From contig CAZTXD010000018.1 of the NCBI GenBank assembly GCA_964617995.1, positions 1 through 37,416 of the forward strand: 37,416 nt of DNA. Reading direction: 5' to 3'. How positions within the stretch are numbered: position 1 is the first letter of the stretch; each line of letters opens with the position of its first letter. This DNA comes from CAZTXD01 sp964617995 (lineage in GTDB: Bacteria; Actinomycetota; Acidimicrobiia; Spongiisociales; ZC4RG35). Positions 14,716 through 21,728 of this stretch are shown in pieces. The notes below the pieces were generated by a model. The model saw only the letters and a program-made list of their open reading frames with translations. It ran no database searches and had not been told where the DNA came from. The translations under genes were made by a program, and so were the position numbers.

Positions 14716-14766
14716 CGACGAGCGTGTACCGGGTCGCGTCAGGCGCGGCCCGGTGCACGCTCGTCG
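14716..14766 (+). terminator. Strong hairpin, 23-bp stem with 5-nt loop
   Basis: Bases 14716-14738 pair with 14744-14766 across all 23 positions, with two G-U wobbles (14727/14755 and 14734/14748) and loop TCAGG. It begins 5 bases after the translin stop and ends 2 bases before the aldo/keto reductase ATG at 14769. There is no U tract, so it may be a terminator, an RNA-stability element or a translation-blocking structure for the next gene. Confidence 0.7.
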
Positions 14767-14768
14767 AG

Positions 14769-15710
14769 ATGATGCGCCGGCGTTCTCTGGGCTCGGTCAC
14801 GGTGGGGGCGGTCGGCTACGGCGCCATGGTCCTCAACTGGGAATACGGGGAGCCGGTGGGAGAAGAGGAAGCCGCCGCGCTGGTGAACAGGGCCCTCGAC
14901 CTGGGCATCGACCTGGTCGACACCGCCGACGCCTACGGGCCCAACGAGGAGCTGGTGGGACGAACCCTGCGGGGACGGCGCGACGAAGCCGTGATCTCGA
15001 CCAAGGCGGGGCTGGTGGTTACATCCACCGATCCGATCACCTACGAGAACGACGGAACTCCCGACCACATCCGGGCGGCATGCGACGAGTCGCTGCGGCG
15101 GCTGGGAACCGACCGAATCGACGTCTACCACCTGCACCGGGTCGACCCGTCGGTTCCGGTGGAGGAGTCGGTGGGGGCCATGGCCGGCCTGGTGGAGGCG
15201 GGCAAGGTGGGCGGTATCGGATTGTGCGAGGTCGATGTGGCCACCCTGGAGAGGGCCCGCGGTGTCCATCCCGTCACCAGTGTCCAGTCGGAGCTGTCGC
15301 TGTGGACAAGGGGAGCACTCGACGAGGTGATCCCCTGGTGCGAGGAGAACGGCGTCGCGTTCCTGCCGTTCTCTCCGCTGGGACGGGGATTCCTCACCGG
15401 CCGGCTCGGCCCCGGGGATCTCACTTCCCGCGACTGGCGGAGCCAGCTTCCCCGCTTCGGGGAGGAAGCGATGACGGCCAACAGCCGCATCGTCGAGGGA
15501 ATCGTGGCGGTCGCTGCCCGTCACGACGCCACCAACGCCCAGGTCGCGCTCGCTTGGCTGCTGGCTCGCTCCCCGGTCATCGTCCCCATCCCCGGCACCA
15601 AGCGGATCCGCTACCTGGAGGAGAACGCCGCCGCGGCCGAACTCGCCCTCAACGCAGAGGACATGGCCGACCTCGATGCCCTTCCCGACCCGGTGGGGGA
15701 CCGCTACTAG
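14769..15710 (+). CDS. Aldo/keto reductase
   Basis: A 313-aa NAD(P)H-dependent reductase of the AKR superfamily, with a TIM barrel. The catalytic tetrad parts are D44-Y49 (DTADAYGPNEELVG), K74 (STKAGLV) and H near 107 (DVYHLHRVD). FLPFSPLGRGFLTG and IPGTKRIRYLEENAAA mark the cofactor-binding end, as in the YajO/AKR13-like branch. Start: ATG at 14769, or the adjacent ATG at 14772; the frame extends upstream to 14724 but that stretch is the hairpin. Substrate unknown. Confidence 0.88.
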   Translation: MMRRRSLGSVTVGAVGYGAMVLNWEYGEPVGEEEAAALVNRALDLGIDLVDTADAYGPNEELVGRTLRGRRDEAVISTKAGLVVTSTDPITYENDGTPDHIRAACDESLRRLGTDRIDVYHLHRVDPSVPVEESVGAMAGLVEAGKVGGIGLCEVDVATLERARGVHPVTSVQSELSLWTRGALDEVIPWCEENGVAFLPFSPLGRGFLTGRLGPGDLTSRDWRSQLPRFGEEAMTANSRIVEGIVAVAARHDATNAQVALAWLLARSPVIVPIPGTKRIRYLEENAAAAELALNAEDMADLDALPDPVGDRY

Positions 15711-15758
15711 CCGGGTGGAGTGAGCGGAGAGCCGCGCCGGTAGCGGTCGCTAGCCCAC

Positions 15759-15787
15759 TCGTTGATGTGTGTCCGCCCGTCTAAACT
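15759..15787 (+). promoter_or_regulatory. Promoter of tRNA-Ala
   Basis: TAAACT (15782-15787) is a good -10 box 14 bases before the tRNA. Upstream, ACTCGTTGATGT at 15757-15768 lies 13 bases from the -10 and recurs at the same distance before the ku -10 box. The -35 is either TCGTTG (17-base spacing) or something non-standard. Confidence 0.5.
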
Positions 15788-15801
15788 CGGCTGTCGCACC
15801 T

Positions 15802-15878
15802 GGGGGTGTAGCTCAGCCTGGAAGAGCGCTTCCCTCGCACGGAAGAAGTCGTCGGTTCAAATCCGATCACCTCCACCA
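15802..15878 (+). tRNA. tRNA-Ala (anticodon CGC)
   Basis: A full cloverleaf. Acceptor GGGGGTG pairs with CACCTCC, the anticodon stem is CTTCC/GGAAG with loop CTCGCAC (anticodon CGC, reading GCG), and the T arm contains GGTTCAAATCC. CCA is encoded (15876-15878). The region downstream to 16253 holds no protein gene. Confidence 0.95.
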
Positions 15879-16080
15879 CCGAAACCCCTGCTAAAAGGGA
15901 TCTCTGCCTACTGGGTGGTCTCGGCGGCGGGCTGTTGGGCCGCTTCGGATACTGAACACGAGCGACGTGCCTCTGCTTCTGGCGGAGCAGATCAAAGACC
16001 GATGCCGAGTTCAACTGCCGTGCCTCGTGGTTCCCGACGTTGCGGACTCGAAATCGCCACTTCGAGCGGATCGCCTCTGC

Positions 16081-16145
16081 CCTCGTGGGATAGGTCCCCC
16101 CTCGCACGGAAGAGGCCGTGCGTTCAACTCCCATCACCTCCACCA
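16081..16145 (+). pseudogene. Decayed tRNA-Ala duplicate
   Basis: Bases 16099-16145 align without gaps to 15832-15878 at a constant offset of 267, including 15 identical bases around the anticodon loop (CCCTCGCACGGAAGA), GTTCAA of the T loop and the terminal TCACCTCCACCA. The 5' half is degraded: the anticodon stem reads TCCCC/GGAAG and cannot pair, and D-arm traces at 16081-16098 are weak. It should not make a working tRNA. Confidence 0.75.
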
Positions 16146-16239
16146 GGATCGACGCTCCCGGCGAACTGAACCGCTGTTCCCGCCGCCTGCTGTCCGGATG
16201 GGGCTCGTTGGTAGATGGCGGGTAGGAGCAGGCCCTCGG

Positions 16240-16245
16240 TAACCT
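16240..16245 (+). promoter_or_regulatory. -10 element TAACCT (leaderless type)
   Basis: TAACCT is followed by 8 bases and the ATG at 16254, supporting that start over the upstream in-frame one at 16215. Confidence 0.4.
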
Positions 16246-16253
16246 CGCCCGAC

Positions 16254-17603
16254 ATGCTCATCCGCCTCCTGGCCGCTGTGGCGGTCATCCTCGCGTCGGC
16301 CGCCTGCACTCTCGTCAGTGAGGAAGATCCCGTCACGACCGTTCCCGCCACCACCGCTCCGGGGGTCACGACGTCGACCGCACCGGGGGAGACGGCGCCG
16401 GAGACGACCCTGCCTCCCGGGACCGAGGAGCTGCCCGAGGAGATCCGGGTGGTGCTCGCCGAGCTGATCGCCATGACGGAAGAGATCCGGGAGCTGGCGT
16501 TCCTCGAGCAGCCCAACGTGGCGGTTGTGACCAGCGACGAGCTGGCCCAACGGGTGGGGGAACAGCTCGAGGAAGACCTGGAGGACCTTCCCGCCGATCA
16601 GGCGCTGTACGCCCTTCTCGGGCTGATCGAGGACGACCTCGACCTGGAGGCGCTCTACACGGACCTCTACTCCGAGCAGGTGGCGGGATACTACGACGGC
16701 GACGAGGGCGAGCTGGTGGTGCCGGCGGCGGCCGAGGGCTTCACACCCCTCCAGCGGGCGACTCTGGTCCACGAACTCACCCATGCCCTCACCGACCAGC
16801 ACCACGACTTCCACACCCGCTACGTCGAGCTCCTCGACACGGATCGCTACGACGAAGCCGCCGCCTTCCAGGCGCTCATCGAGGGCGATGCCGTCCTCGC
16901 GGAACTCCTCTACCTCCAACGCCTCACCCCCGAGGAGCAGGCCGAGTTCTTCACCGAGTCGTTCGACATCGACTCGCAGGTCTTCGACTCTGCGCCCCGG
17001 TTCATCCGCGACGCCCTCCTGTTCCCGTACGACTCGGGCTTCCTCTTCGTCGATCGCCTGTACCAGACGGGAGGATTCGAAGCGATGGCAGGCGCCTATG
17101 CTTCCCCTCCGGTCTCCACCGAGCAGATCATCGACCCCGGCAACTATCCGGACGAGGTGCCACTTGCGGTCGATCTCCCCGAGATCTCCGTCGACGGCTA
17201 CGAGCTCGAGTACCGGTCCACCTGGGGGGAGCTGGGCTTCCGGCTGATGTTCGACCAGTTCCTCGCCGGCGACGTCTCCGCCACAGCCGCCGGGGGCTGG
17301 GGCGGCGACACCTACCAGGTGCTCTACGACGGGACCGAGGTGGTGCTCGTGCTCCATTACGAGGGCGACACGCCCGGAGACGCCCAGGAACTGGCGTCGG
17401 CGTTGGGCCAGTACGTGGCGACGGCTATGGACACCGGCGAAGAGTCCGAGCGCGACGACGGCACCGCCTACATGGGGGCGGACAACGCCTGGATCAAGGT
17501 GGAGGGATCGAATGTCATCTTCGTGGCCGCTTCCACCGATGACGCTTTCGAATCGGTCCTGGCGGACCTCCAGCCGTTGACTACCGGCACCACCGGCGGC
17601 TGA
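16254..17603 (+). CDS. Secreted lipoprotein with HExxH metallopeptidase motif
   Basis: A 449-aa protein. The signal peptide MLIRLLAAVAVILASAAC ends in a lipobox-like SAAC (C18), so it is probably lipid-anchored outside the membrane. A threonine/proline-rich linker (residues 25-56) follows. The gluzincin-like zinc site is H173-E174-H177 in LVHELTHALTDQHH, with a likely third ligand E210 in ALIEGDAVLAELL. The remainder is acidic. The family is common but uncharacterised in actinobacteria; substrate unknown. ATG 16254 is chosen because the signal peptide begins there and a leaderless-type -10 precedes it. Confidence 0.78.
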   Translation: MLIRLLAAVAVILASAACTLVSEEDPVTTVPATTAPGVTTSTAPGETAPETTLPPGTEELPEEIRVVLAELIAMTEEIRELAFLEQPNVAVVTSDELAQRVGEQLEEDLEDLPADQALYALLGLIEDDLDLEALYTDLYSEQVAGYYDGDEGELVVPAAAEGFTPLQRATLVHELTHALTDQHHDFHTRYVELLDTDRYDEAAAFQALIEGDAVLAELLYLQRLTPEEQAEFFTESFDIDSQVFDSAPRFIRDALLFPYDSGFLFVDRLYQTGGFEAMAGAYASPPVSTEQIIDPGNYPDEVPLAVDLPEISVDGYELEYRSTWGELGFRLMFDQFLAGDVSATAAGGWGGDTYQVLYDGTEVVLVLHYEGDTPGDAQELASALGQYVATAMDTGEESERDDGTAYMGADNAWIKVEGSNVIFVAASTDDAFESVLADLQPLTTGTTGG

Positions 17604-17630
17604 CCCCTTCCCGGCGACACCGCGGACCGG

Positions 17631-17636
17631 TACGTT
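17631..17636 (+). promoter_or_regulatory. -10 element TACGTT (leaderless type)
   Basis: TACGTT is followed by 8 bases and the ATG of the DUF192 gene at 17645. Confidence 0.4.
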
Positions 17637-17644
17637 GCTGACCG

Positions 17645-18022
17645 ATGCGCATCACCGGCGAATTCGGCTTCAGGCTCCGGGGAGTGGCGACCGCTACCTC
17701 ATCGGCGCAGCGCTGGCGGGGACTGATGGCGCGCAAGCCCCGGCCGATGATGCTCTCCACCTCGATGGTGCACGGCTTCTGGCTGAGGCAAACATTGTGG
17801 CTGGTGGGCATCGACAGCCGGCTGGCCGTGACGGAGATACGGCTTCTCCGCCGCCGACGGCTGGCGTGGCTGAGGGGGGCGACCTGGATCCTCGAGATAC
17901 CCCACGGCGGTTCACTCCCGGCGGTAGGGGAGCGATTGGCCTTCTACCCCGACGACGGCGAAGCTGACCACCATGCCCGGACGTCTCTACCTGTGCGCCA
18001 CACCCATAGGCAACCTGGGTGA
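17645..18022 (+). CDS. DUF192-family protein
   Basis: A 125-aa protein matching the DUF192 pattern: RWRGLMARKPRPMMLSTSMVHGFWLR, then a strand VTEIRLL, and ATWILEIPHGGSLPAVGERLAFY. DUF192 is a small beta-fold family of unknown function, often secreted elsewhere, but no signal peptide is seen here. The family domain ends near residue 101; the last 24 residues are read from sequence that also encodes the start of rsmI, a 50-base overlap. Such an overlap is long, so the true C-terminus may reflect a lost stop codon. Confidence 0.7.
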   Translation: MRITGEFGFRLRGVATATSSAQRWRGLMARKPRPMMLSTSMVHGFWLRQTLWLVGIDSRLAVTEIRLLRRRRLAWLRGATWILEIPHGGSLPAVGERLAFYPDDGEADHHARTSLPVRHTHRQPG

Positions 18023-18806
18023 CGCCTCCCCCCGGCTGGCCGAGACGCTGGCTTCCGTGGATGTCGTATACGCCGAGGACACACGTCGCAGCGGCACCCT
18101 GCTGAACCACCTGGGAGTTTCGGCCTCGCAACGTTCCTTCTTCGAAGGCAATCAGCGTCGCCGCACCGCCGATGTGGAGGCCGATCTCGAGGCCGATCGG
18201 TCGGTCGCCGTCATCACCGACGCCGGGACACCGTCGGTGTCCGATCCCGGCGTGGTGGCCGTTGCCGCCGCCCGTCGGGTGGGAGCCGAGGTGGTGGTCG
18301 TTCCCGGCCCCTCGGCGGTGACCGCCGCCGTCGCCGGGTCGGGGATGGTGGAGGGGCCATTCGTCTTCGAGGGGTTCCTCCCTCGCCGTGGTCCCGACCG
18401 GAAGCGAGTGCTCCGATCCATCGCCGCCGACACCCGTCCCACGATTCTGTTCGTCAGCCCCCACCGAGCCGTCGACGACCTGGCCGACCTGGCGGGTGAA
18501 TGTGGCGACGACCGCGAGATCTGCGTCGCCCGGGAGCTCACCAAGATCCACGAGGAGCTGTGGTGGGGGAGTGTGGGCGAGGCGGCCGCCTGGTGGGAGG
18601 GAACAGGGGCCAGGGGAGAGGTGACGGTGGTGGTGGCGGGAGCGGCCGCTCCCACCCCCGACCCCGACGAAGCAGCGTCCCTGGCGCGGGAGATGATGAG
18701 CCGGGGCCGGTCGCCATCGGATGCGGCCCGGGAAGCGGCAGCCGCCACCGGCGTCCCCAGACGCCAGATCTACGACACGCTCGTCCGCGACCAGGAAAGA
18801 ACGTGA
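17973..18806 (+). CDS. rsmI: 16S rRNA 2'-O-ribose C1402 methyltransferase
   Basis: A 277-aa SAM-dependent methyltransferase that modifies C1402 in the ribosomal decoding centre. The opening LYLCATPIGNLGDASPRLAETL, VDVVYAEDTRRSGTLLNHLGV, VITDAGTPSVSDPG and VVPGPSAVTAAV are RsmI signatures of the tetrapyrrole-methylase fold. FEGFLPRRGPDRKRVL and FVSPHRAVDDL follow. ATG at 17973 fits the family N-terminus and lies inside the DUF192 frame. It ends 21 bases before a convergent AbrB-like gene. Confidence 0.92.
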   Translation: MPGRLYLCATPIGNLGDASPRLAETLASVDVVYAEDTRRSGTLLNHLGVSASQRSFFEGNQRRRTADVEADLEADRSVAVITDAGTPSVSDPGVVAVAAARRVGAEVVVVPGPSAVTAAVAGSGMVEGPFVFEGFLPRRGPDRKRVLRSIAADTRPTILFVSPHRAVDDLADLAGECGDDREICVARELTKIHEELWWGSVGEAAAWWEGTGARGEVTVVVAGAAAPTPDPDEAASLAREMMSRGRSPSDAAREAAAATGVPRRQIYDTLVRDQERT

Positions 18807-18822
18807 AGGTCACCTGCCTACC

Positions 18823-18838
18823 TGCTCTCAGGAGAGCA
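18823..18838. terminator. Small hairpin between convergent genes
   Basis: TGCTCTC and GAGAGCA (18823-18829 and 18832-18838) form a 7-bp stem with a 2-base gap followed by TTT on the plus strand. It lies in the gap between rsmI and the AbrB-like gene, overlapping the latter's stop. Possible weak terminator for rsmI. Confidence 0.3.
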
Positions 18839-19064
18839 TTTGGTTACGACAGGTGGCGCAAACTCCCTTCCCCTTGAAGTCGGTGACATGCTCCTCGGTG
18901 CCACAGAAGGTGCATGTGCTGGTCATCTTGCGCATCACGATCTTCGGCCCCTCCACGGAGATGAGGATGTGATCACCCTCCCGGATGTTGAACAGTCGCC
19001 GGGTCTCGGCCGGTATGACGACCCGCCCCAGATCGTCGATCTTGCGTGCGATGCCCGAGTCCAT
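18828..19064 (-). CDS. AbrB/SpoVT-type regulator with C-terminal zinc ribbon
   Basis: A 78-aa protein. Residues 1-46 are a swapped-hairpin AbrB domain (GIARKIDDLGRVVIPAETRR, then REGDHILISVEG), very like the DNA-binding part of Bacillus AbrB/SpoVT. Residues 51-72 hold a zinc ribbon with C51, C54 (CTFC) and C69, C72 (CATC). It is probably a global-type transcription regulator acting as a dimer or tetramer. ATG 19064 is preferred over an in-frame start at 19109 because the AbrB domain begins there and ACGGGG lies upstream. It diverges from tatD. Confidence 0.82.
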   Translation of the reverse strand: MDSGIARKIDDLGRVVIPAETRRLFNIREGDHILISVEGPKIVMRKMTSTCTFCGTEEHVTDFKGKGVCATCRNQMLS

Positions 19065-19144
19065 CAGTCCCCGTGATCCTGGTACCAAGGGGAGACTACC
19101 GCCCCGCACCGCCGCGCGCCGCGCTGGACGGTGCTGTGCGCCGT

Positions 19145-19150
19145 TACGCT
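19145..19150 (+). promoter_or_regulatory. -10 element TACGCT (leaderless type)
   Basis: TACGCT is followed by 6 bases and GTG 19157, the proposed tatD start. Confidence 0.4.
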
Positions 19151-19156
19151 CGGCAG

Positions 19157-19912
19157 GTGACCGGCTGGGTCGACACCCACTGCCATCTCCAGCTCACCGG
19201 GCGTCCCCCGGAGGAGCTGCTGCGGCGTGCCGAGTCGGTGGATTGGATACTGGTTCCCGGCGTCGACGTCGCCTCCTCGCGGGCTGCGGCCGACATCGCC
19301 GGGGCGAATCCCGGCCGGGTCGAGTGGTCGGCGGGACTCCACCCCCACGACGCCGGGAAGTGGCCGACGCAGGCCGAAGACCTGTCGGTGCTGGCCGGGG
19401 AGGCAGCCGCCGTCGGGGAGACCGGGCTCGACTACTACCGGGGCCTGTCTGACCCGGAGTCCCAGCGCCGCGCTTTCCGGGCCCAGATAGAGATGGCGCA
19501 GGTGCTCGACAAGCCGGTGATCGTGCACTGCCGGGACGCCTTCGCCGACGTGCACGACATCCTGGAGGACACCGGGGCGGGTCCCCGCGCCATCCTGCAC
19601 TGCTGGACGGGGGGCCGTAGATGGACCCGACGGTTCCTCGACCTGGGAGTGGTGTTCTCCTTCGCCGGCCCGATCGCTTACGAAACGGGCGAGACGATCC
19701 GTCTGGCGGCCGAACGGGTTCCGCCCGAGCGGGCGATGGTGGAGACGGACACGCCGTATCTGACCCCGCCCCCACACCGGGGCGAGCCCAACGAACCGGA
19801 GCGGGTGACGCTGACCGGTGCCGCGCTGGCGGCGGTGTGGGGGATGGAACCGTCCCAGGCTGCCCGGGCCACGTCCGCCACCGCCGCCCGGGTGTTCGGG
19901 AGGAGCGGGTGA
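19157..19912 (+). CDS. tatD: TatD-family metal-dependent deoxyribonuclease
   Basis: A 251-aa TIM-barrel metallohydrolase of the YcfH/TatD type. Metal and active-site motifs are DTHCHL at residues 6-11, VGETGLDYYRG, IVHCRDAF, LHCWTGG and ETDTPYLTPPPHRG. Family members act as 3'-5' DNA exonucleases in repair and degradation. GTG 19157 places DTHCHL near the N-terminus as usual. It overlaps rsmA by GTGA and heads the tatD-rsmA-ispE operon, an order conserved in many Gram-positive genomes. Confidence 0.92.
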   Translation: MTGWVDTHCHLQLTGRPPEELLRRAESVDWILVPGVDVASSRAAADIAGANPGRVEWSAGLHPHDAGKWPTQAEDLSVLAGEAAAVGETGLDYYRGLSDPESQRRAFRAQIEMAQVLDKPVIVHCRDAFADVHDILEDTGAGPRAILHCWTGGRRWTRRFLDLGVVFSFAGPIAYETGETIRLAAERVPPERAMVETDTPYLTPPPHRGEPNEPERVTLTGAALAAVWGMEPSQAARATSATAARVFGRSG

Positions 19913-20718
19913 CACGCCAGACGAGAAGCGACATCCTCGCCCTGTTGGACCGCCATGACCTGCGGGCCCGGAAGGCCTACGGCCAGCACTTCCTGGCCGA
20001 CCCCAACCTCGTCGACAAGATCGTCGCTCTGGCCGGGGTGGGACCCGACGACGCGGTGGTGGAAGTGGGGGCGGGCACCGGGGCACTCACGGTGGCGTTG
20101 GCCGCTGCCGGGGCCCGGGTAGTGGCCTATGAGGTCGACGAGCGGTTCAGGCCGGTCCTGGCAGAGGTGCTGGGAGGCTCGAAGGTCGACGTTCGCTTCG
20201 AGGACGTCATGGCCGTCGACTGGTCCACGGCTCTCGACGGGGGACCGTGGAAGATGGTGGCGAATCTTCCCTACAACGTGGGAACACCTCTCGTCCTCGA
20301 GGTGCTGGTGGCGGTTCCCGTCGTCTCGAGCCTCACGGTCATGGTCCAGAAGGAGGTGGCCGACAGGCTGCTCGCCGTTCCGGGCCGTCCCGACTACGGG
20401 GTGCCCTCGGTGGTGGTGGGTCTGACGGCGTCGGTTGGGGAGAGATTCGAGGTCCCACCCCAGGTGTTCGTGCCGGCGCCGCCGGTGTCGTCGACGGTGG
20501 TGCGGCTGGACCGCGTCGAGGCGCCCGACGTCATGGAGGAGGCGCTCGACCTCGCCCGCCGGGCGTTCGGCCAACGCCGAAAGATGATCCGGAGCTCCCT
20601 GGCGGGTCGTGTCCCGGACGAGGACTTCGATGCCGCAGGGGTGGCGCCTTCGTCCCGTCCCGAAGAGCTGGCTCCGGCGGACTTCGTGGCGCTGGCCCGG
20701 GTGGTCGGGCATGGCTGA
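19909..20718 (+). CDS. rsmA: 16S rRNA dimethyladenosine transferase
   Basis: A 269-aa KsgA/RsmA enzyme that dimethylates two adjacent adenosines (A1518 and A1519) in helix 45 of 16S rRNA. Motifs: YGQHFLADPNLVDKIV, the SAM loop VEVGAGTGALT, VVAYEVDERF, and the catalytic ANLPYNVGTPL. The C-terminal GQRRKMIRSSL is also typical. GTG start overlaps the tatD stop; the last 8 bases overlap the ispE start. Confidence 0.95.
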   Translation: MTRQTRSDILALLDRHDLRARKAYGQHFLADPNLVDKIVALAGVGPDDAVVEVGAGTGALTVALAAAGARVVAYEVDERFRPVLAEVLGGSKVDVRFEDVMAVDWSTALDGGPWKMVANLPYNVGTPLVLEVLVAVPVVSSLTVMVQKEVADRLLAVPGRPDYGVPSVVVGLTASVGERFEVPPQVFVPAPPVSSTVVRLDRVEAPDVMEEALDLARRAFGQRRKMIRSSLAGRVPDEDFDAAGVAPSSRPEELAPADFVALARVVGHG

Positions 20719-21550
20719 GTGGGAGGCGCCCGCCAAGCTCAACCTCGATCTGCGGGTGGGTGCCCGCGACTCCGAAGGCATGCACACGGTGCGGTCACTG
20801 GTTCAGACCATCGAGTGGTTCGATCTCCTGGGAGTGGAGGCGGGAGACGAGGACAACCTGGTGGTGGAAGGCGCCGATCTCCCTCCGGGAGACGACAACC
20901 TCGTCTGGAAGGCGGTTGCGGCGCTGAACCTGACGGCGAGGCCGCCGCTCGACGTGCGCCTCGACAAGACGATCCCGGTGGCTGCTGGTCTGGGCGGGGG
21001 CTCCTCCGACGCCGCCGCCATGCTCGCCGCCATCGGGGACCTGTTCGGCGTCGCCCCGGAGACACAGACGGAGGCCGCCGCCCGGGTGGGAGCCGACGTC
21101 GCCTACTTCCTCACCGGCGGGACCGCCCTCATGGAGGGATACGGGGAGGTGATCACCCCACTCGACGCCCTCGACGGCTTCGCCGTGGCGGTGGCCGTCC
21201 CGCCGTTCGGGCTCGCCACCCCCGAGGTGTACCGCCGCTGGGACGAGCTCGACCGACCGATCGGCCCCGAGATGGAGGGGTCCGATCTGCCTCCTGGCAT
21301 GCGTCGGTACGGCGAGCTGCGCAACGACCTCACCCCGGCGGCCTCGTCCCTTCGCCCGGAGCTGGCCGACTGGATGGTCGACCTGGCAGAGACCTGGTCC
21401 CGGCCGGTGGCGATGTCGGGGTCCGGCCCCGCCTGCTTCGCCTTCTTCCTCGACCTGGACGAGGCCGCCGGCGCCGCCGCGGCAGTGGGAGAGCAACGGG
21501 GTCGGGTGGCGGCTCCCCTCCGACCCCGAGGCGTGCTCCTGTCGCCCTGA
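20711..21550 (+). CDS. ispE: 4-diphosphocytidyl-2-C-methyl-D-erythritol kinase
   Basis: A 279-aa GHMP kinase of the MEP isoprenoid pathway, phosphorylating CDP-ME at the 2-hydroxyl. Signatures: EAPAKLNLDLRVGARDSEGMH at the N-terminus, the ATP loop IPVAAGLGGGSSDAAAML, and the C-terminal MSGSGPACFAFF. ATG at 20711 lies inside the end of rsmA. The tRNA-Gln promoter -35 box overlaps its stop codon. Confidence 0.94.
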   Translation: MAEWEAPAKLNLDLRVGARDSEGMHTVRSLVQTIEWFDLLGVEAGDEDNLVVEGADLPPGDDNLVWKAVAALNLTARPPLDVRLDKTIPVAAGLGGGSSDAAAMLAAIGDLFGVAPETQTEAAARVGADVAYFLTGGTALMEGYGEVITPLDALDGFAVAVAVPPFGLATPEVYRRWDELDRPIGPEMEGSDLPPGMRRYGELRNDLTPAASSLRPELADWMVDLAETWSRPVAMSGSGPACFAFFLDLDEAAGAAAAVGEQRGRVAAPLRPRGVLLSP

Positions 21551-21575
21551 CCTCCCGCCCGGCGGTCACTACACT
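21547..21575 (+). promoter_or_regulatory. Promoter of tRNA-Gln
   Basis: CTGACC (21547-21552), a 17-base spacer and TACACT (21570-21575) make a reasonable sigma-70-type promoter, each box matching four of six consensus bases. The -35 box overlaps the ispE TGA. Confidence 0.5.
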
Positions 21576-21614
21576 TCGGCGGCGCCGCCACCGGTGATGA
21601 ACCGCTGTCGCCTT

Positions 21615-21689
21615 GGGGGGTGGTGTAATTGGCAGCACTACGGGTTTTGGTCCCGTCAGAGCGGGTTCGAATCCTGCCCCCCCAGCCAC
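21615..21689 (+). tRNA. tRNA-Gln (anticodon TTG)
   Basis: Cloverleaf with acceptor TGGGGGG/CCCCCCA, anticodon stem ACGGG/CCCGT, loop TTTTGGT (anticodon TTG) and T arm GCGGG TTCGAAT CCTGC. CCA is encoded at 21687-21689. It sits between ispE and glmU; a tRNA-Gln ahead of glmU is common in actinobacteria. Confidence 0.96.
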
Positions 21690-21728
21690 ACCGCACCAAC
21701 CGAACCCATCCTGGGAGGTCGAGTCAAC

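Noticed and set aside
15879..16098. Integrated mobile element between tRNA-Ala and its partial copy
   Set aside because: Only about 220 bases with no integrase or coding frame; at most a relic, so no element is annotated.
15781..16143. Minus-strand ORF containing GFEPTTSSVRGKRSSRLSY
   Set aside because: It is the antisense of tRNA-Ala and its decayed copy; this string is a well-known false protein produced from tRNA genes.
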